The notes under the pieces: model-generated
Database searches by the model: none
Told to the model about the DNA's origin: nothing
Seen by the model: the letters and a program-made list of their open reading frames with translations, nothing else
Program-made: the position numbers and the translations under genes
In this document: one piece after another, positions 46,674-55,710 of the stretch
Layout of the letters: each line of letters opens with the position of its first letter
How positions within the stretch are numbered: position 1 is the first letter of the stretch
NCBI GenBank assembly: GCA_947504035.1
Contig: CANNGA010000001.1
Location: 124,001 to 188,000 of the forward strand
DNA: 64,000 nucleotides
From: an uncultured Flavobacteriaceae bacterium
GTDB taxonomy: Bacteria; Bacteroidota; Bacteroidia; Flavobacteriales; Flavobacteriaceae
Direction: 5' to 3'

Positions 46674-47402
46674 ATGAAGGACGCAGTTGTAATCATTCCA
46701 ACCTACAATGAGATTGAAAATATAGAAGCTATTATAAGAGCTGTGTTTTCAGAGTCTAAAGCCATACATATACTTATTGTAGATGACGGCTCTCCAGATG
46801 GCACATCAGAACAGGTAAAAAAGCTTCAAAACGAGTTTGAAGGCAGACTCTATTTAAAGCAACGCGAAAAAAAATTAGGCTTAGGTACAGCTTATATTTT
46901 AGGTTTTAATTGGAGTTTGGTAAGAACGTACCAGTATATCTTTGAGATGGATGCAGATTTCTCTCACAATCCAAAAGATTTAAAACGTTTGTATGACGCT
47001 TGTGCCATTCAAGGCGCAGACATGTCAATTGGTTCAAGATATGTTACAGGAGTTAATGTTGTGAACTGGCCTATGAGTCGGGTTTTAATGTCTTACATGG
47101 CTTCTAAATACGTGCGTGTTATTACAGGAATGACCATAAACGATACCACAGCAGGATTTGTATGTTACAAACGCAAGGTTTTAGAAACCTTGAATTTAAG
47201 AAAGATAAAATTTATAGGTTATGCATTTCAAATAGAAATGAAATTTAAAACCTATCTCGAAAAATTTAAAATAGTAGAGGTTCCTGTTATATTTACAGAC
47301 AGAACCAGAGGTGCATCTAAATTGAGCTCAGGTATTATTTCTGAAGCTGTTTTTGGAGTGGTATCCATGAAAATGAAAAGTTTATTTAAAGGCAGAACAT
47401 AG
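46674..47402 (+). CDS. Polyprenol-phosphate mannosyl/glucosyltransferase (GT2, DPM1-like)
   Basis: The 242-residue GT-A enzyme has VVIIPTYNEIENIEAII at the N-terminus, the nucleotide-binding VDDGSPDGT, and the metal-binding DAD at residues 93-95 (EMDADFSHNP). There is no C-terminal membrane helix pair, so it resembles soluble dolichyl-phosphate mannose synthase. It transfers a sugar from a nucleotide to polyprenyl phosphate at the inner face of the membrane. It is first of a three-gene operon, with pyrC one base after its stop. Confidence 0.92.
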   Translation: MKDAVVIIPTYNEIENIEAIIRAVFSESKAIHILIVDDGSPDGTSEQVKKLQNEFEGRLYLKQREKKLGLGTAYILGFNWSLVRTYQYIFEMDADFSHNPKDLKRLYDACAIQGADMSIGSRYVTGVNVVNWPMSRVLMSYMASKYVRVITGMTINDTTAGFVCYKRKVLETLNLRKIKFIGYAFQIEMKFKTYLEKFKIVEVPVIFTDRTRGASKLSSGIISEAVFGVVSMKMKSLFKGRT

Positions 47403-47403
47403 C

Positions 47404-48744
47404 ATGAAACGAACACTTATAAAAAACGCTAAAATTGTAAACGAAGGCACAATTTTTAGTGGTGATATATTAATAGAAGACGAGCGCATTAAACAAGTTG
47501 CTTCATCTATTAGTGCAAAATGGGCAGACGTCCAAATTATTGATGCCGAAGGAAAATATGTGCTGCCAGGTGCTATAGACGATCAAGTGCATTTTAGAGA
47601 GCCAGGATTAACTCATAAAGGTAGTATAGAAACCGAATCTAAAGCCGCGCTAGCAGGAGGGATCACGTCTTTTGTAGAAATGCCTAATACAACACCACAA
47701 ACCACAACAATTGAAAAGTTAGAAGAAAAATTTGCTGTAGCTGCCAAAACATCATCGGCGAATTATTCTTTTATGTTTGGAGGTACTAATGATAACCTAG
47801 AAGAGATTCAAAAATTAGATGAAAGTAGTGTTGCGGGACTAAAGTTATTTTTAGGATCTTCTACAGGTAATATGCTAGTGGATGATCCCAAAGTATTGGA
47901 AAAGATATTTAAAAGCACCAATCTTGTTATTTCAGTACACTGCGAAGACGAAGCGACTATTAAAGAGAATTTGAGTAAGCATGTTGAAACTTATGGAGAG
48001 GCTATTCCCATTGAGAAGCATCCTATTATAAGAAGTGCAGAAGCCTGCTATTTGTCGTCGTCTACAGCTATAAAATTAGCACAAAAAACGGGGGCACGAT
48101 TGCATGTGTTTCATTTGTCTACAGGTATAGAAACAGCCTTGTTTTCAAACAAAATACCTTTAAAAGATAAAAAAATAACGGCAGAGGTGTGTATCCACCA
48201 CTTGTGGTTCTCCGATGAGGATTACAAAGAAAAAGAGACTCTTATTAAATGGAACCCTGCTGTTAAAACAGCAAAGGACAGAGCGCAACTGTGGGAGGCC
48301 TTATTGGATGATAGAATCGATGTAATTGCAACAGACCATGCGCCACATACTATAGATGAAAAGAAAAACGTTTATACCAAAGCACCTTCTGGAGGCCCTT
48401 TGGTACAACACGCTTTACCTGCAATGTTAGAAATGCACCATAAAGGTAAAATTTCTATTGAGAAAATCGTAGAGAAGATGTGTCATAACCCCGCTATTTT
48501 ATTTCAAGTTAAAGACAGAGGCTATATTAGAGAAGGGTATTTTGCAGACCTTGTATTGGTCGATCTTAATAGCCCATGGACCGTTAAAAGTGAGAATATT
48601 TTATACAAATGTGGCTGGTCTCCTTTTGAAGGGTCTACCTTTAAATCTAGAATTACGCATACCATTTTAAATGGGAGTTTGGTGTATCATAATTTTAAGT
48701 TTTCACCAGTTAAAAATGCAAAACGACTAACTTTTAATAGATAA
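47404..48744 (+). CDS. pyrC: Dihydroorotase, class I
   Basis: It closes the dihydroorotate ring in pyrimidine synthesis. The 446-residue amidohydrolase has DDQVHFREPGLTHKG at 59-73, a later VHCEDE, HVFHLSTG and ATDHAPHT with the catalytic Asp. The usual metal pair HxH at the start of the barrel is here Gln61-Val62-His63, so one ligand is missing, a pattern I recall from other Bacteroidetes dihydroorotases. It is second in the GT2-pyrC-DUF4296 operon and overlaps the next start by one base. Confidence 0.92.
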   Translation: MKRTLIKNAKIVNEGTIFSGDILIEDERIKQVASSISAKWADVQIIDAEGKYVLPGAIDDQVHFREPGLTHKGSIETESKAALAGGITSFVEMPNTTPQTTTIEKLEEKFAVAAKTSSANYSFMFGGTNDNLEEIQKLDESSVAGLKLFLGSSTGNMLVDDPKVLEKIFKSTNLVISVHCEDEATIKENLSKHVETYGEAIPIEKHPIIRSAEACYLSSSTAIKLAQKTGARLHVFHLSTGIETALFSNKIPLKDKKITAEVCIHHLWFSDEDYKEKETLIKWNPAVKTAKDRAQLWEALLDDRIDVIATDHAPHTIDEKKNVYTKAPSGGPLVQHALPAMLEMHHKGKISIEKIVEKMCHNPAILFQVKDRGYIREGYFADLVLVDLNSPWTVKSENILYKCGWSPFEGSTFKSRITHTILNGSLVYHNFKFSPVKNAKRLTFNR

Positions 48745-49235
48745 TGCTTAAAAAACTAATTTTACTTTTTGCTGTTGCTTTTCTTATGGGGGCGTGTTAT
48801 ACGTTTAATGCGCCAGAGAAACCTAAAAATTTGATTCCTAGAGATCAAATGATACAAATTTTAATGGATTCTAAACTCATTTCTAATGGTATTACGGGTT
48901 TTGATAAAAAAGTGTTAGACAGTGCAGCTGTAAAAGTAGATGCTTATGTTTTTAATAAGTATGCTATTGATAGTACGCAATTTGCAGAAAGCAACGCTTA
49001 TTATGCTTATCATTTAGACGATTACCAATACATTTATGGGGTGTTAAAAGACACTTTAGGGAAATTAAAGGAATACTATAAAAAAGAAGTAGAGTTAGAG
49101 AAAGCAGCGCAAAAAGCAATAGACTCTTTAAAACGTCTTGAAGATGAGAAAAAGAAAGACAGCGTAGCGTTACTGAAAAAAAGCAAAAAGAACGTGATAA
49201 AAAGCCTTAAGAAACGTGTTTTAGATACGCTTTAG
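48744..49235 (+). CDS. DUF4296 lipoprotein
   Basis: The 163-residue product has a lipoprotein signal ending in LMGAC (Cys at 18) followed by a helical domain with IPRDQMIQILMDSKLISNG, the family pattern. The C-terminal 40 residues are a charged Lys/Glu coiled helix. DUF4296 genes commonly follow pyrC in Flavobacteriaceae. Its ATG overlaps the pyrC stop (TAATG). The last 29 bases overlap the convergent SDR gene. Function is unknown. Confidence 0.88.
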   Translation: MLKKLILLFAVAFLMGACYTFNAPEKPKNLIPRDQMIQILMDSKLISNGITGFDKKVLDSAAVKVDAYVFNKYAIDSTQFAESNAYYAYHLDDYQYIYGVLKDTLGKLKEYYKKEVELEKAAQKAIDSLKRLEDEKKKDSVALLKKSKKNVIKSLKKRVLDTL

Positions 49236-50223
49236 CAACATGTTGAAGGGTTTCTACAATAGAAGAGAATTTAAAGTGTGGCATATCCGATTGCAGTTTA
49301 CCAGAATCGTAGGTGTGCGTCGCCATCAACGATTTTGTTGTTTGTTTTGTTAAAAGGCGGCGTTTTCTTAAAAGTACATGTGCCAACCAATCCAAACGCC
49401 ATCCCAAAGTAAGTAACCATGGTTTGGCTAATTTTTTAGGAACTGTTGCGTTTAAAGCTTGAGCAGTAGTTTGCAAAAAGCGCGCATACGACCAGTTGTC
49501 GGCAACTAAAATATAGCGTTCGTTTTTAATGTCACTTTTAACAAGTGCAATCATAGCAGTAACGACATCTTGTACAGCGATTAAACCCACCGTACCAGAT
49601 GTGTAGTATTTTAATCCACGATGTACTTTCTTAAAAATTGCTCCAGAGCCGTAACCCCAAACGCCAGCGCCCAAAATAAGCCCAGGATTAACAATCACAG
49701 CATCGAGACCTTCTTGTGTTCCACGCCAAACTTCTAATTCTGCACCGTATTTTGTAATAGCATAGACACTATGGTCTTCCTCTGTTTGCCATGCTGTATC
49801 TTCGGTAGTAGATGTGCCTTTTAAAGGGGCGTCTATGGCAGCGATAGAGCTAACGTGACATAGTTTTTTAACAGTGTTAGATGCAATACAAAAGTTAACG
49901 ATATTGGCAGTACCATCTATATTCGTTCGTCTTAATAATTGGTATTTATGAGGCTCGAAAGATACAAAAGCAGCGCAATGGTATACGACTGTAACATTTT
50001 GGAAAGCTACCTCTAAGGATGGAGTGTCTAAAATATCGGCTTTAACCCATTCAATCTTATCAAACAAAGGCATGTAAGACTCTGTGTAAGATTTAAAAAC
50101 ACGTTGTACATTTTTAAATGTATCTTTAGACCTGTAGATCGCCCTAATCGTTTCATTTTCAGAACTTAATTTGAATAGCAAATGTGCGCCTACTAAACCT
50201 GTACCCCCCGTTACTAAAATCAT
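49207..50223 (-). CDS. NAD(P)-dependent epimerase/dehydratase (extended SDR)
   Basis: The 338-residue protein has the Rossmann motif VTGGTGLVGAHLL at 4-16 and the catalytic YxxxK in YAITKYGAE (near 154-158). HVSSIAAI supplies the catalytic Ser. The C-terminal domain is longer and less conserved. This group includes dihydroflavonol-4-reductase-like enzymes and sugar epimerases, and the substrate cannot be assigned. It is the only gene of its transcript. Confidence 0.88.
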   Translation of the reverse strand: MILVTGGTGLVGAHLLFKLSSENETIRAIYRSKDTFKNVQRVFKSYTESYMPLFDKIEWVKADILDTPSLEVAFQNVTVVYHCAAFVSFEPHKYQLLRRTNIDGTANIVNFCIASNTVKKLCHVSSIAAIDAPLKGTSTTEDTAWQTEEDHSVYAITKYGAELEVWRGTQEGLDAVIVNPGLILGAGVWGYGSGAIFKKVHRGLKYYTSGTVGLIAVQDVVTAMIALVKSDIKNERYILVADNWSYARFLQTTAQALNATVPKKLAKPWLLTLGWRLDWLAHVLLRKRRLLTKQTTKSLMATHTYDSGKLQSDMPHFKFSSIVETLQHVAKAYLKHVS

Positions 50224-50276
50224 AGCTCTAAAGTAAAGAATTATTAAGAATCAGAGCCTATTTCTAGACGTATTTT

Positions 50277-50284
50277 TATATTTG
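50277..50284 (+). promoter_or_regulatory. -7 promoter box of tyrS (TATATTTG)
   Basis: This is an exact TAnnTTTG match, 24 bases before the ATG at 50309. No T-box leader is present. Confidence 0.55.
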
Positions 50285-50308
50285 CGCTAGTTTTTAAAAT
50301 GATATAAA

Positions 50309-51604
50309 ATGATAAAGAATTTCGTAGAAGAATTAACATGGAGGGGTATGATACATACCGTAATGCCAGGAGCAGAAGCACATTTAATGGAAAGTATGCG
50401 TAGCGCATATGTTGGTTTCGATCCTACGGCAGATTCTTTGCATATAGGAAACTTAGTGCCTATCATGCTTTTGGCGCATTACCAGCGTTGTGGCCATAAG
50501 CCTGTTGCGTTGGTAGGTGGGGCGACAGGTATGATTGGAGACCCTTCGGGAAAGTCTAATGAACGCAACTTGTTGGATGAAAAAACATTACGCCACAATC
50601 AAGATGCTATAAAAGCGCAATTAGCTCATTTTTTAGATTTTGAAAGTGATGCCGATAATGCAGCGTTACTAGTAAATAATTACGATTGGATGAAAGACTT
50701 TTCGTTTTTAGAATTTATTAGAGATGTGGGGAAGCATATCACCGTTAATTATATGATGGCAAAAGATTCTGTGAAAAATAGAATTTCTTCAGAATCTTCA
50801 GAAGGGATGAGTTTTACAGAATTCACCTATCAATTGGTACAAGGCTACGATTTTTTACACCTTTATAAAGCTAAAGATTGCTCCATACAAATGGGAGGAA
50901 GCGACCAATGGGGGAATATAACAACAGGAACCGAATTGATTAGACGTATCTCTGGGGGTAAAGGTTATGCGATTACCTGTCCTTTAATTACAAAATCTGA
51001 CGGGTCTAAATTTGGAAAGTCTGAAGGTGGTAATGTGTGGTTAGACGCAAAACGAACATCGCCTTATAAATTTTACCAATACTGGTTAAATTCAAGCGAT
51101 ACTGATGCGGAAAAATACATTAAAATCTTTACGTTTTTAGATGAAGCTACAATTGCTAGTGTTAGTGCTGCGCATAATGAAACCCCTCATTTAAGAATTT
51201 TACAGAAACGTTTGGCCGAAGAAATTACAGTGATGGTTCATTCACAGAGCGCATTGGATAATGCAATTAAGGCAAGTGCTATTTTATTTGGAAAATCTAC
51301 TAGCGCCGATTTAAAAACCTTAGATGAACAAACGTTTTTAGATGTGTTTGAAGGTGTACAGCAAACAGAAATAGATAAAGCGCTTATAACAGAAGGTTTA
51401 GATATGATTGGTGCTTTGGCAGAAAAAGGACAGTTTTTAAAGTCTAATGGCGAAGCCAGACGTGCTTTAAAAGAAAATTCTATAGCTGTAAATAAAACAA
51501 AAGTAAAAGAAGACTATAAAATTACAGAAGCCGATCTTATTAATGATAAGTTTGTGTTGTTACAACGAGGGAAAAAGAATTATTTTGTACTTGTTGTAAA
51601 GTAA
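50309..51604 (+). CDS. tyrS: Tyrosyl-tRNA synthetase
   Basis: The 431-residue class I enzyme has the HIGH motif as HIGN at residues 45-48 ([10 protein letters not shown]), the tyrosine pocket residues in QGYDFLHLY, the GGSDQWGN segment and the KMSKS motif as KFGKS at 234-238. A C-terminal S4-like RNA-binding domain begins near residue 360 ([19 protein letters not shown]). It joins tyrosine to tRNA-Tyr in the cytoplasm. Length is normal for the bacterial TyrRS-F type. Confidence 0.98.
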   Translation: MIKNFVEELTWRGMIHTVMPGAEAHLMESMRSAYVGFDPTADSLHIGNLVPIMLLAHYQRCGHKPVALVGGATGMIGDPSGKSNERNLLDEKTLRHNQDAIKAQLAHFLDFESDADNAALLVNNYDWMKDFSFLEFIRDVGKHITVNYMMAKDSVKNRISSESSEGMSFTEFTYQLVQGYDFLHLYKAKDCSIQMGGSDQWGNITTGTELIRRISGGKGYAITCPLITKSDGSKFGKSEGGNVWLDAKRTSPYKFYQYWLNSSDTDAEKYIKIFTFLDEATIASVSAAHNETPHLRILQKRLAEEITVMVHSQSALDNAIKASAILFGKSTSADLKTLDEQTFLDVFEGVQQTEIDKALITEGLDMIGALAEKGQFLKSNGEARRALKENSIAVNKTKVKEDYKITEADLINDKFVLLQRGKKNYFVLVVK

Positions 51605-51629
51605 GTTTTAGGAGACTTTAAAACGTTAT

Positions 51630-51658
51630 AAAGCCCAATATTTCTATTGGGCTTTTCT
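51630..51658 (+). terminator. Terminator after tyrS
   Basis: AAGCCCAATA (51631-51640) pairs with TATTGGGCTT (51645-51654) around a four-base loop, followed by TTC. Confidence 0.85.
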
Positions 51659-51746
51659 AAACTAACCAACTTACTAAAATAATCTTTCTTAATCTTAGCC
51701 CTTATTAAGTCGTAGCTAAGTAAAGGGACTTACAAAAGATTTTAAA

Positions 51747-52190
51747 TTATTTTGAAGTTTTTATATTTGTCCAGTTTTTATCTGCTTTTTCTTGTAATGT
51801 TTTATGGCCATTCTCCTGCCATGATTCAAGTGTATTTGTTCCCCATGCGTTGTAAAACAAATACAATTTGTCATCTTTTACTAAAAAAGATTTTGGGTTA
51901 ATCCCTATTTTATCACCTTTTAATGCCACGGCATAAGCACAGTAACCACCGTATTGAGGGACGTATTTTTTTGGGTTTTTTGTAAAGGTTTCAAGATTTG
52001 CTTTAGACGAGAATTTATACTTTACACCATCGAAGGTTGTTGTATAGGCATTATCACCTTCAATAGCTTTATGGTCAAAGTAGGCAACAACATCATAGCC
52101 ATGTGCGATATATCCTTTTTTAACATTATAATCTATGTTTTGAGCAAAAAAAGATGATGTGAATACTAAAAATACTAGTAATGTTTTCAT
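51747..52190 (-). CDS. Secreted YHS-domain protein
   Basis: The 147-residue product has a signal peptide (1-17, ending SFFAQ) and a YHS domain with the pattern GYDVVAYFDHKAIEGD, FKYKFSSKANLETFTKNPKKY-like sequence (split here as YKFSSKANLETF and NPKKYVPQYGG) and GYCAYAVALKGD. YHS domains bind metals in some proteins. Exported single-domain forms are common in marine Flavobacteria and unassigned. It is alone on the minus strand. Confidence 0.88.
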   Translation of the reverse strand: MKTLLVFLVFTSSFFAQNIDYNVKKGYIAHGYDVVAYFDHKAIEGDNAYTTTFDGVKYKFSSKANLETFTKNPKKYVPQYGGYCAYAVALKGDKIGINPKSFLVKDDKLYLFYNAWGTNTLESWQENGHKTLQEKADKNWTNIKTSK

Positions 52191-52247
52191 GATTTAAGTT
52201 TTTTAATGAGTCGTAAAAACCATAGAGACTTAACGCTGTAATCCGAT

Positions 52248-53234
52248 TTATAACACCATAAGGTTACAGCCGCGAATATCGGCTGTATCAAAGCGTCCTA
52301 TAACTTCAAAAGTGCCATTTTTAGAGACACGACCTAGGTCTTGCGTCGCAATAAAAGCACAAGAATTTATGTTAGCTAAATCGACAATATTTAAACCTCC
52401 CGTTTTTCCGAAAGCTTGTAGTGTTAAAGGGTCTTGAGGATCTCTGCTGTATGCTCGCATCCAAGGCGGTGTGGTAAATATACCATTACCTTTAGAGTAA
52501 CCTTGACTTAAGAGTTCGGTCATGCCGTATTCACTATGTATATGAGAGACACCAAAACCTTTTTTTAAGCGTGCATGAAGGTCTTCACGTATCAATTCTT
52601 TACGCCTGCCTTTCATGCCGCCAGTTTCCATAACAACGGTGTGCTTTAAATGAAACGTCTCCTGCTCTATGAGATCTAAGAGGGCAAAAGATACTCCAAT
52701 TAAGAGTACTTTTTTGCCTTGCGCATCTAATGCTTTAAGTTTTTTAGCGAGGGCTGAGAGGTCGTTTAAGTAAAAACCACTATCTGGGGCCTTCGATTTT
52801 AGAATCAGGTCTTGTACCATGTAGGTTAATGAAGAACCGTTGCGTTCTAAATAAGATGGTAATAAGGCAAGAATGGTATACGTTTCTATAGCGCCATAGT
52901 GGTGTTGAAACCCACGCCTAAAGCTGGTTTCGTATAAACTTAAATCAGAAACATGATGTGCGCTTGGTGTGCTCCCTGTAGTGCCAGAGCTTGTAAATGT
53001 AGTTTGAGCGTCTGTCCCTTTTAAAAGTACCTTGTGCGTCTTAAAGAAATCTATAGGTAAAAAGGGAATGTCTTTAACCGTATGTACTTCGCTGGGGTGT
53101 TTGTAAAGCAAATCACAAAACGAACGGTAGACCGGATTGTTGTCAAATTGAAATTTAAAGATCTGTAATGCAAGCGCTTCAAACGCATTCGCACTGGAAA
53201 TATTAAAAATAGGGACCGTATCCACCATATCCAT
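52248..53234 (-). CDS. LuxE/PaaK-like acyl-activating protein
   Basis: The 328-residue protein has the AMP-forming adenylation motif TTFTSSGTTGSTPSAHH (near residue 80-96), SEYGMTELLSQGY (near 236) and the terminal GRFDTADIRGCN, so it belongs to the acyl-protein synthetase (LuxE) branch. The active-site Cys of LuxE near the C-terminus may be the one in DIRGCNLMVL. It would activate and transfer an acyl group, but the acceptor is unknown. No lux genes are present. Confidence 0.82.
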   Translation of the reverse strand: MDMVDTVPIFNISSANAFEALALQIFKFQFDNNPVYRSFCDLLYKHPSEVHTVKDIPFLPIDFFKTHKVLLKGTDAQTTFTSSGTTGSTPSAHHVSDLSLYETSFRRGFQHHYGAIETYTILALLPSYLERNGSSLTYMVQDLILKSKAPDSGFYLNDLSALAKKLKALDAQGKKVLLIGVSFALLDLIEQETFHLKHTVVMETGGMKGRRKELIREDLHARLKKGFGVSHIHSEYGMTELLSQGYSKGNGIFTTPPWMRAYSRDPQDPLTLQAFGKTGGLNIVDLANINSCAFIATQDLGRVSKNGTFEVIGRFDTADIRGCNLMVL

Positions 53235-53460
53235 TTAAAAAAGAGTTACACCGGTTAAGAGGTCTACAAAAATATGTAAAAAAGACTCTGTCTTGACATA
53301 CAGACGGATTAGTTTTTAAAGCTATAGTAATAGTTAAGGGTAAGGCTGAAGTGTGTGTGTTTGTGCTATATTGTACGTATGCTGGAAATGATAAAATTTT
53401 AGATTTTAACATGTTCCATATGTAAAAGCCCATGATAAGCCTAAGATGATGTTGAGGCGG

Positions 53461-53799
53461 CTATTTTATAATTAGTTTTCTGGTTTCGCTTCTATTGTCT
53501 TGCGTAATTTCCAAAATGTATACACCAGCACTAAGGGAAGAAATGTCTAGCGTTTTTCTAGTCGCAATGGCAGTTTGTATTGGTTTGCCAAGCACATTAT
53601 AAATAGCAACTGTTTTTAGGCTGTTACGGTTGCTGGTAATAGATACGGTGGCGGTGTTACCAATAACAGGGTTGGGGTAAACCGAAAGCCCTTCTATCGA
53701 TAAATGTGTGGCAGTGTTATTTTGGGCAGTACCATCAAAAGCGGTAAAACCTAATAACACAAGAACAATGACTAAAAAGTAGTTATATTTCATACGCAT
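53461..53799 (-). CDS. Minimal type IX secretion (T9SS type A) sorting-domain protein
   Basis: The product is 112 residues: a signal peptide (about 1-25, ending in GTAQ), a 14-residue linker and then the complete T9SS type A C-terminal domain, YPNPVIGNTATVSI near 41 with the VYILEITQDNRSETRKLIIK ending. There is almost no cargo between export signal and sorting tail. T9SS sorting tails are normally at the end of large secreted enzymes or adhesins. This may be a decoy, a degraded gene or a functional small protein. Confidence 0.8.
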   Translation of the reverse strand: MRMKYNYFLVIVLVLLGFTAFDGTAQNNTATHLSIEGLSVYPNPVIGNTATVSITSNRNSLKTVAIYNVLGKPIQTAIATRKTLDISSLSAGVYILEITQDNRSETRKLIIK

Positions 53800-53992
53800 T
53801 ATTTACGTTGTAAAAATACTACAAACACCGCAAAAGTTATACCAAAATAATGTTAAAGATTTAAGCACTAGGTCGAAAAGTTAACCTTCAGTGGCTAGAG
53901 TGTTACGTTAATGTTATTTGTGTAGTAGAAAATACAACTTTAATGTAATAGTCCTATATTTACTATTTGAATCTTAAATTGCACTATTCCTA

Positions 53993-54670
53993 ATGAACAC
54001 GAAAGACATTAAAATACTGTTAGTAGACGACGAGCCAGATATTCTCGAGATTGTTGGTTATAATTTATCTAACGAAGGCTATCAGGTAATTACAGCAGAA
54101 AACGGTGTTGAAGCGGTCAAGAAAGCAAAAAAAGAATTGCCGCAACTCATTATTTTAGATGTGATGATGCCAGAGATGGATGGTATTGAAGCTTGTGAAA
54201 CCATTAGAAAGAACCCAGAGCTAAAGGATGTGGTTATTACATTTTTAACGGCTAGAGGCGAAGATTATTCTCAGGTTGCTGGTTTCGACGCAGGTGCAGA
54301 CGATTACATTACAAAACCGATTAAACCTAAGGTATTAGTAAGTAAGGTTAAAGCCTTATTAAGGCGTTTTAAAGAAGACGTAAAAGATACTGTTAAAGTG
54401 GGTAATTTGGTGATTAACCGCGATGAGTATAAAATTATTCTAAAAGGTGAAGAAATCATTTTACCACGAAAAGAGTTTGAATTATTATCTTTATTAGCGT
54501 CTAAGCCAGGTAAGGTTTTTAAACGCGATGAGATTTTAGATAAAGTTTGGGGCAACGAGGTTGTTGTTGGTGGGCGTACTATAGATGTTCACATTCGTAA
54601 ACTAAGAGAAAAAATTGGAGATAAGAGCTTTAAAACCGTTAAAGGTGTTGGCTACAAGTTCGTAGATTAA
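53993..54670 (+). CDS. OmpR/PhoB-type response regulator
   Basis: The 225-residue protein has a receiver domain with the acidic pair at 12-13, phospho-acceptor Asp56 (LIILDVMMP), Thr86 and Lys108 (YITKPI), and a C-terminal winged-helix DNA-binding domain from about 128. It overlaps the histidine kinase gene by one base, so the pair forms a PhoB/PhoR-like two-component system. Which signal it reads (phosphate is one guess) is not shown by any neighbour. Confidence 0.93.
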   Translation: MNTKDIKILLVDDEPDILEIVGYNLSNEGYQVITAENGVEAVKKAKKELPQLIILDVMMPEMDGIEACETIRKNPELKDVVITFLTARGEDYSQVAGFDAGADDYITKPIKPKVLVSKVKALLRRFKEDVKDTVKVGNLVINRDEYKIILKGEEIILPRKEFELLSLLASKPGKVFKRDEILDKVWGNEVVVGGRTIDVHIRKLREKIGDKSFKTVKGVGYKFVD

Positions 54671-55710
54671 TGCAGGTAAAATTTAAAAAATCTTATAAGT
54701 TCGCAGTGAGTACTTCTACGTATATCACTATCTTTTTTACACTCTTAATGAGTGTTTTTTTGTTTTACTTTTTTTCCTTTAAATTTCTGCCTGTTTTTTT
54801 ATTTGCAGTATGCTGTTATGCCTTTTCATTTGTTATTATTCAATATAGAATAGAGCGATATATTTACAGAAGGGTTAAAACCATCTATGACGATTTAACG
54901 CTTTTAGAATCTACGAGTTTAACGCGAGGCGCTATCACAACAGACATGGCAACCCTTACCCAAGAAATTGATAAGTTTGCCAGAGATAAAAAATTAGAAA
55001 TAGAAACTTTAAAAGTAAGAGAACAATACCGTAAAGAGTTTTTAGGGAATGTTTCTCACGAACTTAAAACGCCTTTGTTTACTATTCAAGGGTATATCCT
55101 AACCTTACTAGATGGGGCTATGGACGATAAGAAAATACGAAAAAAGTACTTAGAACGCGCCAATAGTGCTGTAGAACGATTAAGCTACATTGTTAGTGAT
55201 TTAGATTTAATAACAAAACTAGAAGCAGGAGATTTAAGGTTGCAACCCGAAGAATTTGATGTGGTAGCACTTATTAACGATGTCTTTGGCATGGTAGAAA
55301 TGCGTGCAAGTTCTAAAAATATAACACTAACCTTCGATCGCAATTATGACAAGCCAATATGGGTTAAAGCCGATAAAGAACGTATCCAACAAGTATTGGT
55401 GAATTTGGTGATTAATTCCTTAAAATACGGGCGTGTTAAGGGGACTACCGAGATAAGTATTGAAAATCTTATAAAAAACAAGGCTATAGTTCGTGTGACT
55501 GATAATGGAGAGGGTATTGAAAAAAATCACCTAGAACGTTTGTTCGAACGTTTTTACCGTGTCGATAAAAGCGGATCTCGAAGCGAAGGCGGATCTGGTT
55601 TAGGTTTGTCCATTGTAAAACACATTATAGAAGCGCATAACGAACGTATCTATGTAGAAAGTGAATATGGTGTAGGAAGTGAGTTTTCTTTTACCTTAGA
55701 AAAAGCGTAA
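54670..55710 (+). CDS. Membrane sensor histidine kinase (PhoR-like)
   Basis: The 346-residue protein has two N-terminal membrane helices (about 13-35 and 40-58), a short cytoplasmic linker, a HisKA dimerisation domain with His130 in GNVSHELKTPLF, and an HATPase domain with NSLKYG (N box, near 250), VTDNGEGIE (G1) and GSGLGLSIVKH (G2). There is no long periplasmic sensor, so it probably senses within or through the membrane. It overlaps the regulator gene by one base, and its last 20 bases overlap the convergent glycosyltransferase gene. Confidence 0.93.
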   Translation: MQVKFKKSYKFAVSTSTYITIFFTLLMSVFLFYFFSFKFLPVFLFAVCCYAFSFVIIQYRIERYIYRRVKTIYDDLTLLESTSLTRGAITTDMATLTQEIDKFARDKKLEIETLKVREQYRKEFLGNVSHELKTPLFTIQGYILTLLDGAMDDKKIRKKYLERANSAVERLSYIVSDLDLITKLEAGDLRLQPEEFDVVALINDVFGMVEMRASSKNITLTFDRNYDKPIWVKADKERIQQVLVNLVINSLKYGRVKGTTEISIENLIKNKAIVRVTDNGEGIEKNHLERLFERFYRVDKSGSRSEGGSGLGLSIVKHIIEAHNERIYVESEYGVGSEFSFTLEKA

